64,000 nucleotides of DNA, taken from positions 124,001-188,000 of the forward strand of contig NZ_JAMRXH010000008.1 of assembly GCF_023740735.1 (NCBI RefSeq), in the 5' to 3' direction. Source of the DNA: Nocardia sp. CDC159. Its GTDB lineage: Bacteria; Actinomycetota; Actinomycetes; Mycobacteriales; Mycobacteriaceae. A program made the translations under genes and the position numbers. The notes beneath the pieces are model-generated. The model worked only from the letters and a program-made list of their open reading frames with translations, was not told where the DNA came from and did not search any database. This document shows, piece by piece, positions 46,036 through 54,280 of the stretch (position 1 is its first letter; each line of letters starts with the position of its first letter).

Positions 46036-46077
46036 AAAAGCGACGGCCGGTCGGAGAAAGCCTCCAACCGGCCGTCG
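46036..46077 (-). terminator. Rho-independent terminator of the esx gene row
   Basis: CGACGGCCGGT (46041-46051) pairs perfectly with 46067-46077, with a smaller stem in the loop. On the minus strand it begins 14 bases after the stop of the last esx gene and is followed by CTTTTGTTC. It also faces eccE from the other side. Confidence 0.85.
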
Positions 46078-46091
46078 TCGTTCGAGCGGAC

Positions 46092-46394
46092 TCAGAAAGC
46101 GGCGAAACCGTCGCCAACCTTGCCATCGGCCTCGAGCGCCAGATGCTTGGCGTTCTCCACCTCGGCGGCCAATCGGTCCAGCGTGGTGAGGGTGTCGCCC
46201 AGTTCTTCGTTCACATTCTTGTGAGCAGCCGTGAACGCGGTCTGGGCCTTCTCGCCCTCCAGGTTGTTCAGGAAATTGTTCGCGGCCGTCTGCAGCGCGT
46301 CGATCTCGCCCTGAATCTTGCTTCCGTTGTTCTTCAGCTCGTCGAACAGCCGGTCCATCGCGCCCGGATCATACTTGATCTCTTCGGTAGGCAT
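46092..46394 (-). CDS. WXG100-superfamily protein (EsxA-like) without the WXG tryptophan
   Basis: This 100-residue helical hairpin protein, MPTEEIKYDPGAMDRLFDEL, has the size and layout of WXG100 proteins. In the turn region it reads LNNLEGEK, so Leu stands where Trp is expected. No YxxxD/E signal is present at the C-terminus. AAAGGAA lies seven bases before ATG 46394. It probably forms a heterodimer with the product of the gene just upstream, which has a normal WKG turn. Confidence 0.8.
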   Translation of the reverse strand: MPTEEIKYDPGAMDRLFDELKNNGSKIQGEIDALQTAANNFLNNLEGEKAQTAFTAAHKNVNEELGDTLTTLDRLAAEVENAKHLALEADGKVGDGFAAF

Positions 46395-46438
46395 ATTTCA
46401 ATTCCTTTCAGTTGGTGATGTGCGAATGGTCCGGACAA

Positions 46439-46771
46439 TCACATGGGGAGGTTGGTGCTGCGGGGGCCGCTGGCAGCTGCGACGGAATTACCGTTGAAGC
46501 TCCCCTGGTCCATGTTCACGAGGGTGTTCTTGCCCTGGTCCACAGCCGCCTGCAGCTCGTCGAGCTTCTTGTTCAAGCGCTCGGCCTCGTCGCTCCAACT
46601 CTTCGACACCTGCATGAACGTGTCGTTGGCCTGGCCCTTCCAGCCGGCTCGCACCTCGTCGGCAGCGGCGTCAACCGCATTCACGGAAGCCCGGAGGTTG
46701 TTGATCGCGGACTCCATCTCCTTGACGACGCCGTCAATACCGCCAGTATTTACTCCAACAGCGCTTGTCAT
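46439..46771 (-). CDS. WXG100 protein (EsxB-like)
   Basis: This 110-residue protein has WKG at about residues 44-46 and KSWSDEAERLNKKLDEL in helix 2. The C-terminal 20 residues are Gly/Ser/Asn-rich and disordered. There is no Tyr in the tail, so the usual YxxxD/E export signal is missing from both esx products of this locus. AAAGGGA precedes ATG 46771. It is the expected partner of the downstream EsxA-like protein. Confidence 0.85.
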   Translation of the reverse strand: MTSAVGVNTGGIDGVVKEMESAINNLRASVNAVDAAADEVRAGWKGQANDTFMQVSKSWSDEAERLNKKLDELQAAVDQGKNTLVNMDQGSFNGNSVAAASGPRSTNLPM

Positions 46772-46852
46772 CTTCTTATCCCTTTCATCATGAATGTTTC
46801 ATCGAGATCGATGCGATCTCACCGGTTGTGGGGAACGGATCGCGGTGTTGTC

Positions 46853-47668
46853 CTACGGTTGCAGCCACCTCTCCCCGGGCAGAGTTTCGATCAGCGCCGA
46901 GATCGCCTGGGCGATCCGGTGATCCGTGCCCGGTGTGACCGTGGACCAGATCCGCTGGTCCGGAGCGATCCCGGGGGCAGCGACGAGCCGGCCGCGGCCG
47001 GTGTCGTACACCGCGACCGCCCCGGGCGATCTGGTGGCAATGCCATCGCCGTGCGCGTAGGCCACGATTTCGGCATAGGCGTAACAGGATTCGAAGGCCA
47101 GGCCCAACGTGGTGGCGTCCCGGCCGGACACGCCGAGGGCGTAGAGGGCGTCGGCGTAGTCGCCGGTGGTGGTGGCCGCGTCCAGCCGCCGGCTCAGTTC
47201 GTCCGCGAGCGCGGTGCAGCTCTCGACTTCGGCCGGCGCACACGTTCCCAGCGCGGCCAGCATTGGGCGTGCCAGCGCCGTCCCGGAGCCGTCGCACCAG
47301 ATGGGCTGAATGACGAAGGTGTCGTCGGTCCGCACCGCGACGGCATGCTGTTCACCGCGGCGCACCAGGCATACCCGGACCGAGCGGGTCGCTCCCTCCT
47401 CGGAGTCCTTGGGACGCACGAAGATCCGCGCCACCAGTTCCCGGTCCGGTTGAGCCAGTGCGTACATGGCCAGCGCGAGGTCGGGCTCCACCTCACCATA
47501 GGAGTCGAACACCCCGGACTCGGTCAGCTGCGCGACCGCGGCCTCCTGCGCTCGCGCCCACTCCGAGAAGGAGTCGTGCCGCGGCGCGACCGCGAGGACC
47601 AAGGGCAGCGTCTGCACCCGCAGCCGTTCGGCCACCGCGAACAACCCCTCGTTGGTCAGAGTGGCCAT
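46853..47668 (-). CDS. espG: EspG-family secretion chaperone
   Basis: This 271-residue protein starts MATLTNEGLFAVAERLRVQT and has the alternating alpha-beta pattern of EspG. EspG proteins bind the helical tip of PPE partners and deliver PE-PPE dimers to their own ESX system. Its ATG overlaps the stop of the PPE gene (ATGA). That placement, directly after PE and PPE, makes the PPE product its likely client. EspG sequences vary widely, so context carries much of the call. Confidence 0.8.
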   Translation of the reverse strand: MATLTNEGLFAVAERLRVQTLPLVLAVAPRHDSFSEWARAQEAAVAQLTESGVFDSYGEVEPDLALAMYALAQPDRELVARIFVRPKDSEEGATRSVRVCLVRRGEQHAVAVRTDDTFVIQPIWCDGSGTALARPMLAALGTCAPAEVESCTALADELSRRLDAATTTGDYADALYALGVSGRDATTLGLAFESCYAYAEIVAYAHGDGIATRSPGAVAVYDTGRGRLVAAPGIAPDQRIWSTVTPGTDHRIAQAISALIETLPGERWLQP

Positions 47669-48672
47669 CACGACTCCCCTCGGTCGGGGATCGCCCGTCC
47701 GGCCTCCGGTGCCGCGGCGGGCGCCGCCGTCTCCGGCGGCGCGCCCAAAACCGCCGGAGCGCTGACGATTCCGCCCTCGAGGCCGATCACGTCGGCCCCC
47801 TCTGCCACCAGTCCGGCCCGATGTTCCTCGTCGGTCTGCGCTGCCGCTGCCGCCGCGGCGCCGGGTGGTACGGCGGCCGGCATCGGCGTCGCGGGCTCGC
47901 CCACCGGCACCGTAATCTGCTGCGGCACCCGGACTTCCGACGCTTGGCCGGATTGCGCGTAGACAGGAGCGCGGTATTCGGTCTTGACCGGGGCCACGGG
48001 AGTGGGCCCCATGCCGAAACCGGCAGGCATGGCGGGCATTCCGGTCGGCACCGTCGCGGTCGGCGGTTGCGGCAGCGGCGTACCGCCACGCTCGGCCTCG
48101 AGCGAGGCGCCGGCGGTGAGCACCGGTGGCTCGGTGTGCGCCCAGGGGGTGGCCAGCGGCTCGGTCGCCGCCTCGTAGACGCGCATCACCCGGGACGCGG
48201 TGGCCTTGGCGGCATCGGCCTCGGTATCGGTGGCCGCGGCCACCGCCTTGATCGGCGCACCCATCGCGGCACCGATCTGCTCGATGGATCGCTGCACGGC
48301 CTCGATGGCCGCGATATGGGCCGCGTTGGGCATGGTCAACCGGGCCAACTCGTAGGCGGCAGCCTGCGCCTCGGCCTTGGCGGCATTGCTGCCGGCGGCG
48401 ACCGCGGCGTCGGCCAGCCAATCCCGCAGCTTCGCAACCTGTTGGTGCACGGACTCACTGGCCGAGGACTGCCAGGCGCCGCGCAGGGTGGCGATGATCT
48501 GCTCGTACTCGATCGCGGCGGCGCCGAAGCCGACGGCCAGGCGCGCCCAGGCCAGGCCCGCCTCGGCCATGGGCACCGGCCCCGGGCCGGTGGTCAGATC
48601 CTGCGCCAGCCGACCTGCCTCGCGGGCCTCCCAAATCACCCCGGTGAAACCGGGTTTCGGGGGCTCGATCAT
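47668..48672 (-). CDS. PPE-family-like secreted protein
   Basis: This 334-residue protein has an N-terminal helical domain of about 180 residues with the PPE-like opening IEPPKPGFTGVIWEAREAGR and the turn WQSSAS. A Pro/Ala-rich tail follows. PPE proteins pair with PE proteins and are exported through ESX systems. Here the PE gene lies 14 bases upstream and espG overlaps downstream. The strict Pro-Pro-Glu start is not kept (it is EPP), as in many non-mycobacterial members. Confidence 0.82.
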   Translation of the reverse strand: MIEPPKPGFTGVIWEAREAGRLAQDLTTGPGPVPMAEAGLAWARLAVGFGAAAIEYEQIIATLRGAWQSSASESVHQQVAKLRDWLADAAVAAGSNAAKAEAQAAAYELARLTMPNAAHIAAIEAVQRSIEQIGAAMGAPIKAVAAATDTEADAAKATASRVMRVYEAATEPLATPWAHTEPPVLTAGASLEAERGGTPLPQPPTATVPTGMPAMPAGFGMGPTPVAPVKTEYRAPVYAQSGQASEVRVPQQITVPVGEPATPMPAAVPPGAAAAAAAQTDEEHRAGLVAEGADVIGLEGGIVSAPAVLGAPPETAAPAAAPEAGRAIPDRGES

Positions 48673-48686
48673 CGTGGCACCTCGGT

Positions 48687-49019
48687 TCAGGCCGATCGGG
48701 CAGCGCCGCCGAGGCCGGCGGCGCTGTCGTTTTCCACTCGACCGAAATAGCTCACCTGGGCGCGCAGCGACGCGGCGAGCTTCCGCAGTTCGAGGATGCC
48801 GGCGTTGGCGGTTTCGGAGAACGAGCCGGCCACACCGTTCATCGTCTCCGCGGCACGCACCGACACCTCGTCCACGCCCGCGGCGGGGACGGTGAGCGCC
48901 GGCTCGTCCGCTCGCAGGTCATCCTCCAACCGCTGCGCGAGCGCATCCAGACGAGCGGCCGCATCGGTAGCCGCGGCCGGGTCGAAGCTCAGGCCCGCGA
49001 AGTTCACCGTCTCGACCAT
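48687..49019 (-). CDS. PE-family-like secreted protein
   Basis: This 110-residue helical hairpin protein has the PE-like turn DEVSVRAAETMNGVAGSF. Near the end it reads SYFGRVEND: Phe, not Tyr, is four residues before Glu, so the YxxxD/E signal is shifted or altered. It should form the PE half of a PE-PPE dimer with the next gene. GAGAGG precedes ATG 49019. Confidence 0.8.
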   Translation of the reverse strand: MVETVNFAGLSFDPAAATDAAARLDALAQRLEDDLRADEPALTVPAAGVDEVSVRAAETMNGVAGSFSETANAGILELRKLAASLRAQVSYFGRVENDSAAGLGGAARSA

Positions 49020-49055
49020 GACAACCTCTCTCTCGAGTCGTATTTCCGCAACCCG

Positions 49056-50435
49056 CTACAGCGTCAATTCCTTGTCGGGTGGCGGTTCCGGCGTTTGTCC
49101 GCCCACACCGACCACCGGTACCGAGACCCCTTCGATCGGACCGACGACCTCGTCGCCGTTGCGTCCGGTTACCAGGAAATCGGCATGTTGGTCCGCATCG
49201 TTATCGCCGGTCGCGCGCGCTCCGGCCGCCGCCGCACCGGCCGCGCCCAGCGGCATCATGCCGGCACCGGCAGTGGAGGCCATCGGGGCCGGCGATGCCG
49301 CGACCGACCCGCCGCCGACCGATCCCGCGCCCAAACCCGTTGCGCCCGGCAGACTTCCGACACCCCCGGCGACCCGGGTACCGGCCCACGGGCTCAGGGG
49401 TGCGGGGGCAGCGCCGACCGCGCCGCCCACACCGCCGCCGATGCCGCCGCCACCACCGCCACCACCGCCGCGCGCTGCGCCGCTGAGCTTGCTCGCCACG
49501 GCCGTGCGATCGCGTTCGGCCGCGTCGACCGGCTGCGGTGCGAGCAGCGACTTGTTGGCGGCGGCCAATTGCGACGCGGACTGCACACCGCTCTGCGCCA
49601 TGGTGGCCAGGGGTTGGATCAGCTGCATCAGCTGCTGCAGATTCTGGGCGGCGTTCACACCGGTGGGCGGCTTGGTGATCTTGACCTTGGTGCCCGCCTT
49701 GGTCATGTTCGCCGAGTGGATGGTCATCTCGCCGCGCGTCTTGGCCACGATTCCGAGCGCCTCGAGAATGCTTTCGATCGTGGACGCCAGCAGGAAGCCC
49801 TGCCCGGGCGGGGTCCCCAGGAACGGCGCTGTCATGGCGACCGTGGTCGTGTACTTCCCGATGACGGCCGTCATCAACGCACCGCCGGTCGCGACCGAGC
49901 CGGCCGCACTGGTGAGGATCCCGTGTTGCTCGGTGCTCTGGCCCGCGAGCTGACCCGCGTTCTGCTGTGCCTCGGCCTGTTTCGCGGCGGCCTGCTGAGC
50001 GGCCATGCCCTGCCAGAGCGCCATCGCCGCCTGCAGCGCCGACATGCCGAGCTGCATGACGCTCTGCATTCCGGTGGTGACCGCCTGCAGCATCTGGGTG
50101 GGATCGGCGGGCGGTGGGGGCGGGGCGTTCTGGGGTGCACCGGGTGCGCCCGTCGGCTTCGGCTCGCCGGGCGCCGGCGCGGCCGCGGGCGCCGAGCCAC
50201 CGGGGAATTGGCCGGTTCCGAACGCGGCCGCCATATCCGTGAGCGGTTTGGCCAGGGCGGCCAGGTCTATCACGGGCAGCGGCGGCATGTCCGGAAGCGG
50301 TGGAGCGGGCGGCACATTCGGCAACTGCGGCAAACCCAAATTGCTCAGAATCTGGCCAACCGGCTGGTCGAGCATCGGGGCGAGCGCACTGCCTCGCAGC
50401 AGATCCAGCACGGTCGGATCCACGGGTGCCGTCAT
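49056..50435 (-). CDS. EspA/EspE-like Ala/Gly/Pro-rich candidate secreted protein
   Basis: This 459-residue protein has a Pro-rich N-terminal part, a helical middle (about 115-300, with QLGMSALQAAMALWQGMAAQ and GSVATGGALMTAVIGKY), a poly-Gly run near 330, and an acidic end. It starts in an ATGA overlap with the EspC-like gene. In mycobacteria EspA and EspE are paired in the same way with EspC and EspF, and the two are secreted together. The family call rests on this pairing and the composition, not on a strong motif. Confidence 0.6.
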   Translation of the reverse strand: MTAPVDPTVLDLLRGSALAPMLDQPVGQILSNLGLPQLPNVPPAPPLPDMPPLPVIDLAALAKPLTDMAAAFGTGQFPGGSAPAAAPAPGEPKPTGAPGAPQNAPPPPPADPTQMLQAVTTGMQSVMQLGMSALQAAMALWQGMAAQQAAAKQAEAQQNAGQLAGQSTEQHGILTSAAGSVATGGALMTAVIGKYTTTVAMTAPFLGTPPGQGFLLASTIESILEALGIVAKTRGEMTIHSANMTKAGTKVKITKPPTGVNAAQNLQQLMQLIQPLATMAQSGVQSASQLAAANKSLLAPQPVDAAERDRTAVASKLSGAARGGGGGGGGGIGGGVGGAVGAAPAPLSPWAGTRVAGGVGSLPGATGLGAGSVGGGSVAASPAPMASTAGAGMMPLGAAGAAAAGARATGDNDADQHADFLVTGRNGDEVVGPIEGVSVPVVGVGGQTPEPPPDKELTL

Positions 50436-50749
50436 AGCGAGTCGCCGACCTTGCCGACCTTCGCGGCGGAGCCCGCGTCGGTCGTCTCGTAGGTGGCCGC
50501 ACCCTCGTAGGCGGTCACGGCCGTGCCCGCGTGCACCGCGGCCAGTTCACTTACGGACGCTAGATGGTTGGCCTGCGCGTAGGCGAACGACAGCAGGAAG
50601 TCCTGACCGATCAGTCCGAAGACCGGCACCGCGGCGGCCATGGTGGCGGCCTGGTCGACGGCGCCGACGGTGGCAGTGGTGGCGGCCATCGCGGCCGAAG
50701 CGTCTCCGTACCGACGAATCGCGTCCGGCGTAGCAGCTACAACGTCCAT
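50432..50749 (-). CDS. EspC/EspF-like (DUF2580-type) secreted protein with YxxxD signal
   Basis: This 105-residue Ala-rich helical hairpin protein starts MDVVAATPDAIRRYGDAS and has VFGLIGQDFLLSFAYAQ in the turn region. It carries YETTD near the C-terminus, a match to the YxxxD/E type VII export signal. Small EspC-type proteins are exported with an EspA-type partner. Here the partner gene overlaps downstream. It is the clearest signal-bearing cargo in this part of the locus. Confidence 0.75.
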   Translation of the reverse strand: MDVVAATPDAIRRYGDASAAMAATTATVGAVDQAATMAAAVPVFGLIGQDFLLSFAYAQANHLASVSELAAVHAGTAVTAYEGAATYETTDAGSAAKVGKVGDSL

Positions 50750-50828
50750 CGGAAACCCCGCTCAGTAAGACAATTGATTCGATCTCATCGTAAGCAGACC
50801 CACCGACAGCGCGCTACGGCTCGGGACC

Positions 50829-50843
50829 CCCAGGAACCCTGGG
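50829..50843. promoter_or_regulatory. Palindrome in the gap upstream of the EspC-like gene
   Basis: CCCAGG and CCTGGG around three bases form a 6-bp hairpin, about 22 bases after the YbaB-like stop. The gap (50750-50865) is the largest in this gene row, so a promoter or attenuator for the EspC-like gene may lie here. An AT-rich stretch sits close to the EspC-like start. Confidence 0.3.
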
Positions 50844-50865
50844 CAGCGCCTGGGTGATTGTAAAA

Positions 50866-51168
50866 TTACGCTCCCTTGATCTCCTCGTTGAACTCGTTGA
50901 TCATATCCGCACGAGTGGTGAAGGCCGCACGGGCGGCGGCCATTGCCGCCGCAACGAGCGCGCTTTCGAATTCGGCCGGAGACAACCGCGAAATCGACTC
51001 GGAGAGTTCGAGATCCAATAACGCGCCGTTGCCGTCGACTTCGGCGATCACCATGTCGTCCGGTGAGCTCTCCCGGGCGCGGATGCCGGTCATCCGATCG
51101 TTGAGGTCGAGCATCCGGTTCAGCCGTTGCCGCACACTGGCTTCCAGTTCGTCCATCGTCTCGAACAC
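50866..51168 (-). CDS. YbaB/EbfC-like protein
   Basis: This 100-residue protein has an N-terminal helix, a beta part with MVIAEVDGNGALLDLELSE and a long C-terminal helix, which is the YbaB nucleoid-protein fold. YbaB-like genes are frequent inside type VII loci of mycolata and may act as DNA-binding or helper proteins. The start is GTG 51168. It lies 16 bases after the EspD/EspH-like gene. The role in secretion is not known. Confidence 0.65.
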   Translation of the reverse strand: MFETMDELEASVRQRLNRMLDLNDRMTGIRARESSPDDMVIAEVDGNGALLDLELSESISRLSPAEFESALVAAAMAAARAAFTTRADMINEFNEEIKGA

Positions 51169-51184
51169 GACGCTCGGTTCCTTC

Positions 51185-51529
51185 CTACACCGACCGCAGC
51201 CAGCTCTGCGGCTCGGTCTCGTATTCGTCTTCCTCCAACTGCTCCTGCCGGGCCACCTCTTCGCGGGTGGGCAGGCCCATCATCCGGAGCGCCTCCGGAT
51301 CGACACCGGCAGCCTCGAATTCCGTTCGACGCGCCAGCGCGGCCCGATTGGCCGCCTGCCGGCACAGCCGAACGATCTCGGCCGCCAGCTCCCGGGGATT
51401 GCGCCGCAACTCGGCAGGTTCAACCGAAATGCCAAGGGGCAGGCCCTGGTCCGTGGTGCGCACCGTGATGGTGCCGCTGCGGGAGGTGGCGGTCCATTCG
51501 ACCGGTCCGCTCGGCTTGTCGTTGTTCAT
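51185..51529 (-). CDS. EspD/EspH-like (DUF2694-type) protein
   Basis: This 114-residue protein has a beta-rich front (WTATSRSGTITVRTTDQG) and a helix with ELAAEIVRLCRQAANRA, and ends with MGLPTREEVARQE. The same order, including GLPSPEEA near the end, occurs as I recall it in EspD of M. tuberculosis, which stabilises EspA and EspC. The neighbourhood with EspC- and EspA-like genes fits. The similarity is by eye and needs a profile search. Confidence 0.55.
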   Translation of the reverse strand: MNNDKPSGPVEWTATSRSGTITVRTTDQGLPLGISVEPAELRRNPRELAAEIVRLCRQAANRAALARRTEFEAAGVDPEALRMMGLPTREEVARQEQLEEDEYETEPQSWLRSV

Positions 51530-51583
51530 CCGATCCCCCGTCCGTGTGCTCCGCGCGTCCCCGTCAGCGTACTCGGCACGCGA

Positions 51584-52369
51584 TCACCTCCGTTCGTCCT
51601 TGATCGCGCGAATGATCTCCGCGATTCGGCCGTTGATCAAGGAGATCATCCGCTTGTCGTCGGACGGGCGGGCCACCGGGGGATGCTGATCATCGATCAC
51701 ATAACGCCCGTCGCCCTCCAGATCCCGCCACGTCAACCGATGCCGGGTGAGACCGCGCGGACCGAAGATCGAACGCCCCTGCTCGATATCGATGCTCCCC
51801 GTGCACACCGGGACGGTATCGAGGAACCGCTGTGCCCGATCGGTCACCGTCTCGTCGAACGAGTCGTGCACCGCGGACCGACCGACCGAGAAGTCCAATT
51901 CGTCGGTGCCGCCCCGCTCCGGCAGGATGAGATCGTTCCCTTTCCCCGGGCCGGCCGCGGGCAGCGCGGCGACCAGATCGTCCGCCAGGGCCACGGCACC
52001 GCCCTCGGTGACCGTGAAACCGCTGGCGTCCCAGTATGTTCCACCCGTTTCCTGAATGATCAGCCAGCCTCGATCACCACGCCGGGCAGCACGAATCCGG
52101 ACGAGGCCCTTGGGCTCGCGCGGTTTCCGGCCGTCCCAGCCGTTGACGGCGATCCAGATGTCGGGCTGCGCGAACGCCGCCAGTACTTCGCCGAAATACG
52201 GATCCAGTTCCCGTCGCAGGCGTTCCCGCGCCTCCAGCCGCATCTTCTCGAACTCGTCGATGGTGTCCATGCGATTGGTGTAGAAGAACGGCCACGGCAG
52301 TCGATCCCCGGTGGCGTCCTGCCAGAGGACGTAGAAGTCGAACCCGGAGAACTTCCAGCTGCGGCTCAT
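51584..52369 (-). CDS. Second EspG-like chaperone
   Basis: This 261-residue protein has FDFYVLWQDATGDRLPWPF at the start, similar in pattern to EspG openings (a Trp helix, then RLPYPL), followed by alternating strands and helices. Its ATG overlaps the stop of the upstream Gly/Gln-rich gene, the same coupling as PPE-espG at 47668. It is therefore a likely dedicated chaperone of that product. The locus would then have two EspG-type proteins for two clients. Moderate confidence, from pattern and context. Confidence 0.55.
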   Translation of the reverse strand: MSRSWKFSGFDFYVLWQDATGDRLPWPFFYTNRMDTIDEFEKMRLEARERLRRELDPYFGEVLAAFAQPDIWIAVNGWDGRKPREPKGLVRIRAARRGDRGWLIIQETGGTYWDASGFTVTEGGAVALADDLVAALPAAGPGKGNDLILPERGGTDELDFSVGRSAVHDSFDETVTDRAQRFLDTVPVCTGSIDIEQGRSIFGPRGLTRHRLTWRDLEGDGRYVIDDQHPPVARPSDDKRMISLINGRIAEIIRAIKDERR

Positions 52370-54270
52370 TTCTCGACGACTGGTTTGGCCACGACCGGTG
52401 GGGTGCCGAGCGCCTCGTCCAGATGCTCTGTGGAGTCGAGGAATTCGGCTCGCTTGCGCTCCTTGGCGCCCTGACCCGCACCGGCACCGGCCCCGGCGGG
52501 CCCCATACCGGGCGCGCCCATCGGTGCGCCGCCCGCGGCGATTCCGGCACGGCCGGTTCCCACGGCGGTCTCCGCGGCGCCGGTGACCGACGCCCGCGGA
52601 AACAATCGCGATGCCTGCAACACGCTCTGCGGTCCGCCGGCGGCGCCTGCGCCACCACCGCCTTTGCCCGCACCGCCGCCGCCGGCGCCGCCACCACCCT
52701 TGCCGCTCTTGGCGGCATCGCGCGCGGATTCGGCCAGCCCGGCCAGGGACGACAGCGGCGGCATGCCCGCGGCCAACCCCTTCTGAGCCTCCTGCAGGCC
52801 CTGCTGCGCCGCCTGCTGGGCGGCCTGCAGGCCCTGCTGCAGCGCCTGCTGCGCCTGCTGCATCGCCTGCTGGGTGGCTTGCTGGGCGGCCTGCTGCTGA
52901 GCACGCCGCTCCGCCTGCTTCTGCGCCTCCTCCTGACGTTTGTAATAGTCCTCGAGGCGTTTGCGGTTCTCGGCGTCGCGTTCGCGAGCCTCCCGCTCCA
53001 GCCGTTCCTTCTCCTTACGGGCTTGTTCCTCGAGCCGCTTCTGATCGGGGCTGAACTCCTTGCGCGGCTGGCCCTTCCCGGCGCCGCCGCCACCGCCGCC
53101 GCCCCCGCCACTGCCACTGCCCGAGCCGGACCCGTCCTTGCCACCCCCGCCGGTGTCCTTGCCGCCGCCGCGGTCACCGGGATCGCCGCTGACTCCCTGA
53201 ATTCCCGTGGGCGGCACGAGGTCGGGAATGACGCCCGAGATGCCGACGCCGGGCAGGTACCAGTTGTTGAAGGCGTCGTTGGCCTGCCGGGTCCACGCGT
53301 TCTCTTCTTCGGGGGTGGGCTTGTCCTTGGTGGGCATGTTGTACACCACCACGGCCGTCCACCCCGAACCGTTCACGAGATTGTTCCCGATCGTGTTCAT
53401 GGTCTGAGCCAATTGCCGACCGTGGCCGGACAACCGATTGATCGCGCCCGTCGCCGCGTCCGCGCCTTGGCCCTCCCAACCGAGCTTCTTCAGCGATTCG
53501 ATGTTGTTGTCCAAATCGCTGAATGCGGTTTGTATACCGGAGGCCATGCGCAGCCAGGCATTACCCATCTCCGCCAGGAAGACCGGCTTTCCGGACAACG
53601 ACTGACCCAGGCTGAGCGCCCGAGCATAGTCGAGGTAATCCGGTGGTTCGGGGCTGATCTTGACCGTTGTGGTGCCTTTGTCCCCCGGCTTGAATCTGGG
53701 CTCCAACTGCAATGGCCGCTTGCGGTCGGCGTTGTTCGCCCAGTCCGGGAGCCGGCCGTTGTCGTCTCGCCACTGCCCTCGGTACACACCCTCGGTTTCC
53801 AAGTAGCGGCGATTGCGCTCCACCTGCCGGATCTTGTCCTGCATGGTGGTCGTACCAGCGCTGTCCCTCTTTATCCTGTTGAACTTGTCCGCCGCACTAC
53901 CATCGGCGTTCGCCATCACCCTGCCGCCCGCGACGAGCGCCTCCCCCATATCCGCGAGCGCCTTCTTGTAAGCGGGAATGATCTCGTTGAGCAATTTCGC
54001 GGCAATATCGGTGTAGGCGTTGGCCAGCAACCTGCCGGAGGGCAGATTGCCGAAGAAGAGGCCGGCCTGCCCCCGATCGGTTCCCGCGGTGAAATTTGTC
54101 ATGGACCCGTAGGATCCGGATCGGTTCTTGTCCGAGGCCGCGGTATCGATGACGGTGATGGCATCGCCCACATAGGTGGCCGCCGATTGGATGATCCCTT
54201 CGGGAACCCGAATTCGGTACGAGCCGTTCAGGGCGCGATTCCGCAGATCTCGCCATGGTTCGTCGGCCAT
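52366..54270 (-). CDS. WXG/EspB-like candidate secreted protein, Gly- and Gln-rich
   Basis: This 634-residue protein has a helical N-terminal half (about 1-330) with WEGQGADAAT near 267, a WXG-like turn. A Gly/Ser run (about 365-400), a highly charged coiled coil (about 400-445), a Gln/Ala-rich stretch (about 445-500), and a second Gly/Ala-rich part follow. The end, AEFLDSTEHLDEALGTPP, resembles the conserved ends of PPE-like actinobacterial proteins. No signal peptide is seen. The start is ATG 54270, with GAGGGG upstream. It is most likely exported by this ESX system. Confidence 0.6.
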   Translation of the reverse strand: MADEPWRDLRNRALNGSYRIRVPEGIIQSAATYVGDAITVIDTAASDKNRSGSYGSMTNFTAGTDRGQAGLFFGNLPSGRLLANAYTDIAAKLLNEIIPAYKKALADMGEALVAGGRVMANADGSAADKFNRIKRDSAGTTTMQDKIRQVERNRRYLETEGVYRGQWRDDNGRLPDWANNADRKRPLQLEPRFKPGDKGTTTVKISPEPPDYLDYARALSLGQSLSGKPVFLAEMGNAWLRMASGIQTAFSDLDNNIESLKKLGWEGQGADAATGAINRLSGHGRQLAQTMNTIGNNLVNGSGWTAVVVYNMPTKDKPTPEEENAWTRQANDAFNNWYLPGVGISGVIPDLVPPTGIQGVSGDPGDRGGGKDTGGGGKDGSGSGSGSGGGGGGGGGAGKGQPRKEFSPDQKRLEEQARKEKERLEREARERDAENRKRLEDYYKRQEEAQKQAERRAQQQAAQQATQQAMQQAQQALQQGLQAAQQAAQQGLQEAQKGLAAGMPPLSSLAGLAESARDAAKSGKGGGGAGGGGAGKGGGGAGAAGGPQSVLQASRLFPRASVTGAAETAVGTGRAGIAAGGAPMGAPGMGPAGAGAGAGQGAKERKRAEFLDSTEHLDEALGTPPVVAKPVVEK

Positions 54271-54280
54271 TGCTCACCCC

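Noticed and set aside
46853..48421. A 522-residue reading of the espG frame running through PPE
   Set aside because: The upstream part is out of frame with PPE and is repetitive Arg/Gly-rich sequence. The EspG start at 47668 overlaps the PPE stop in the usual way.
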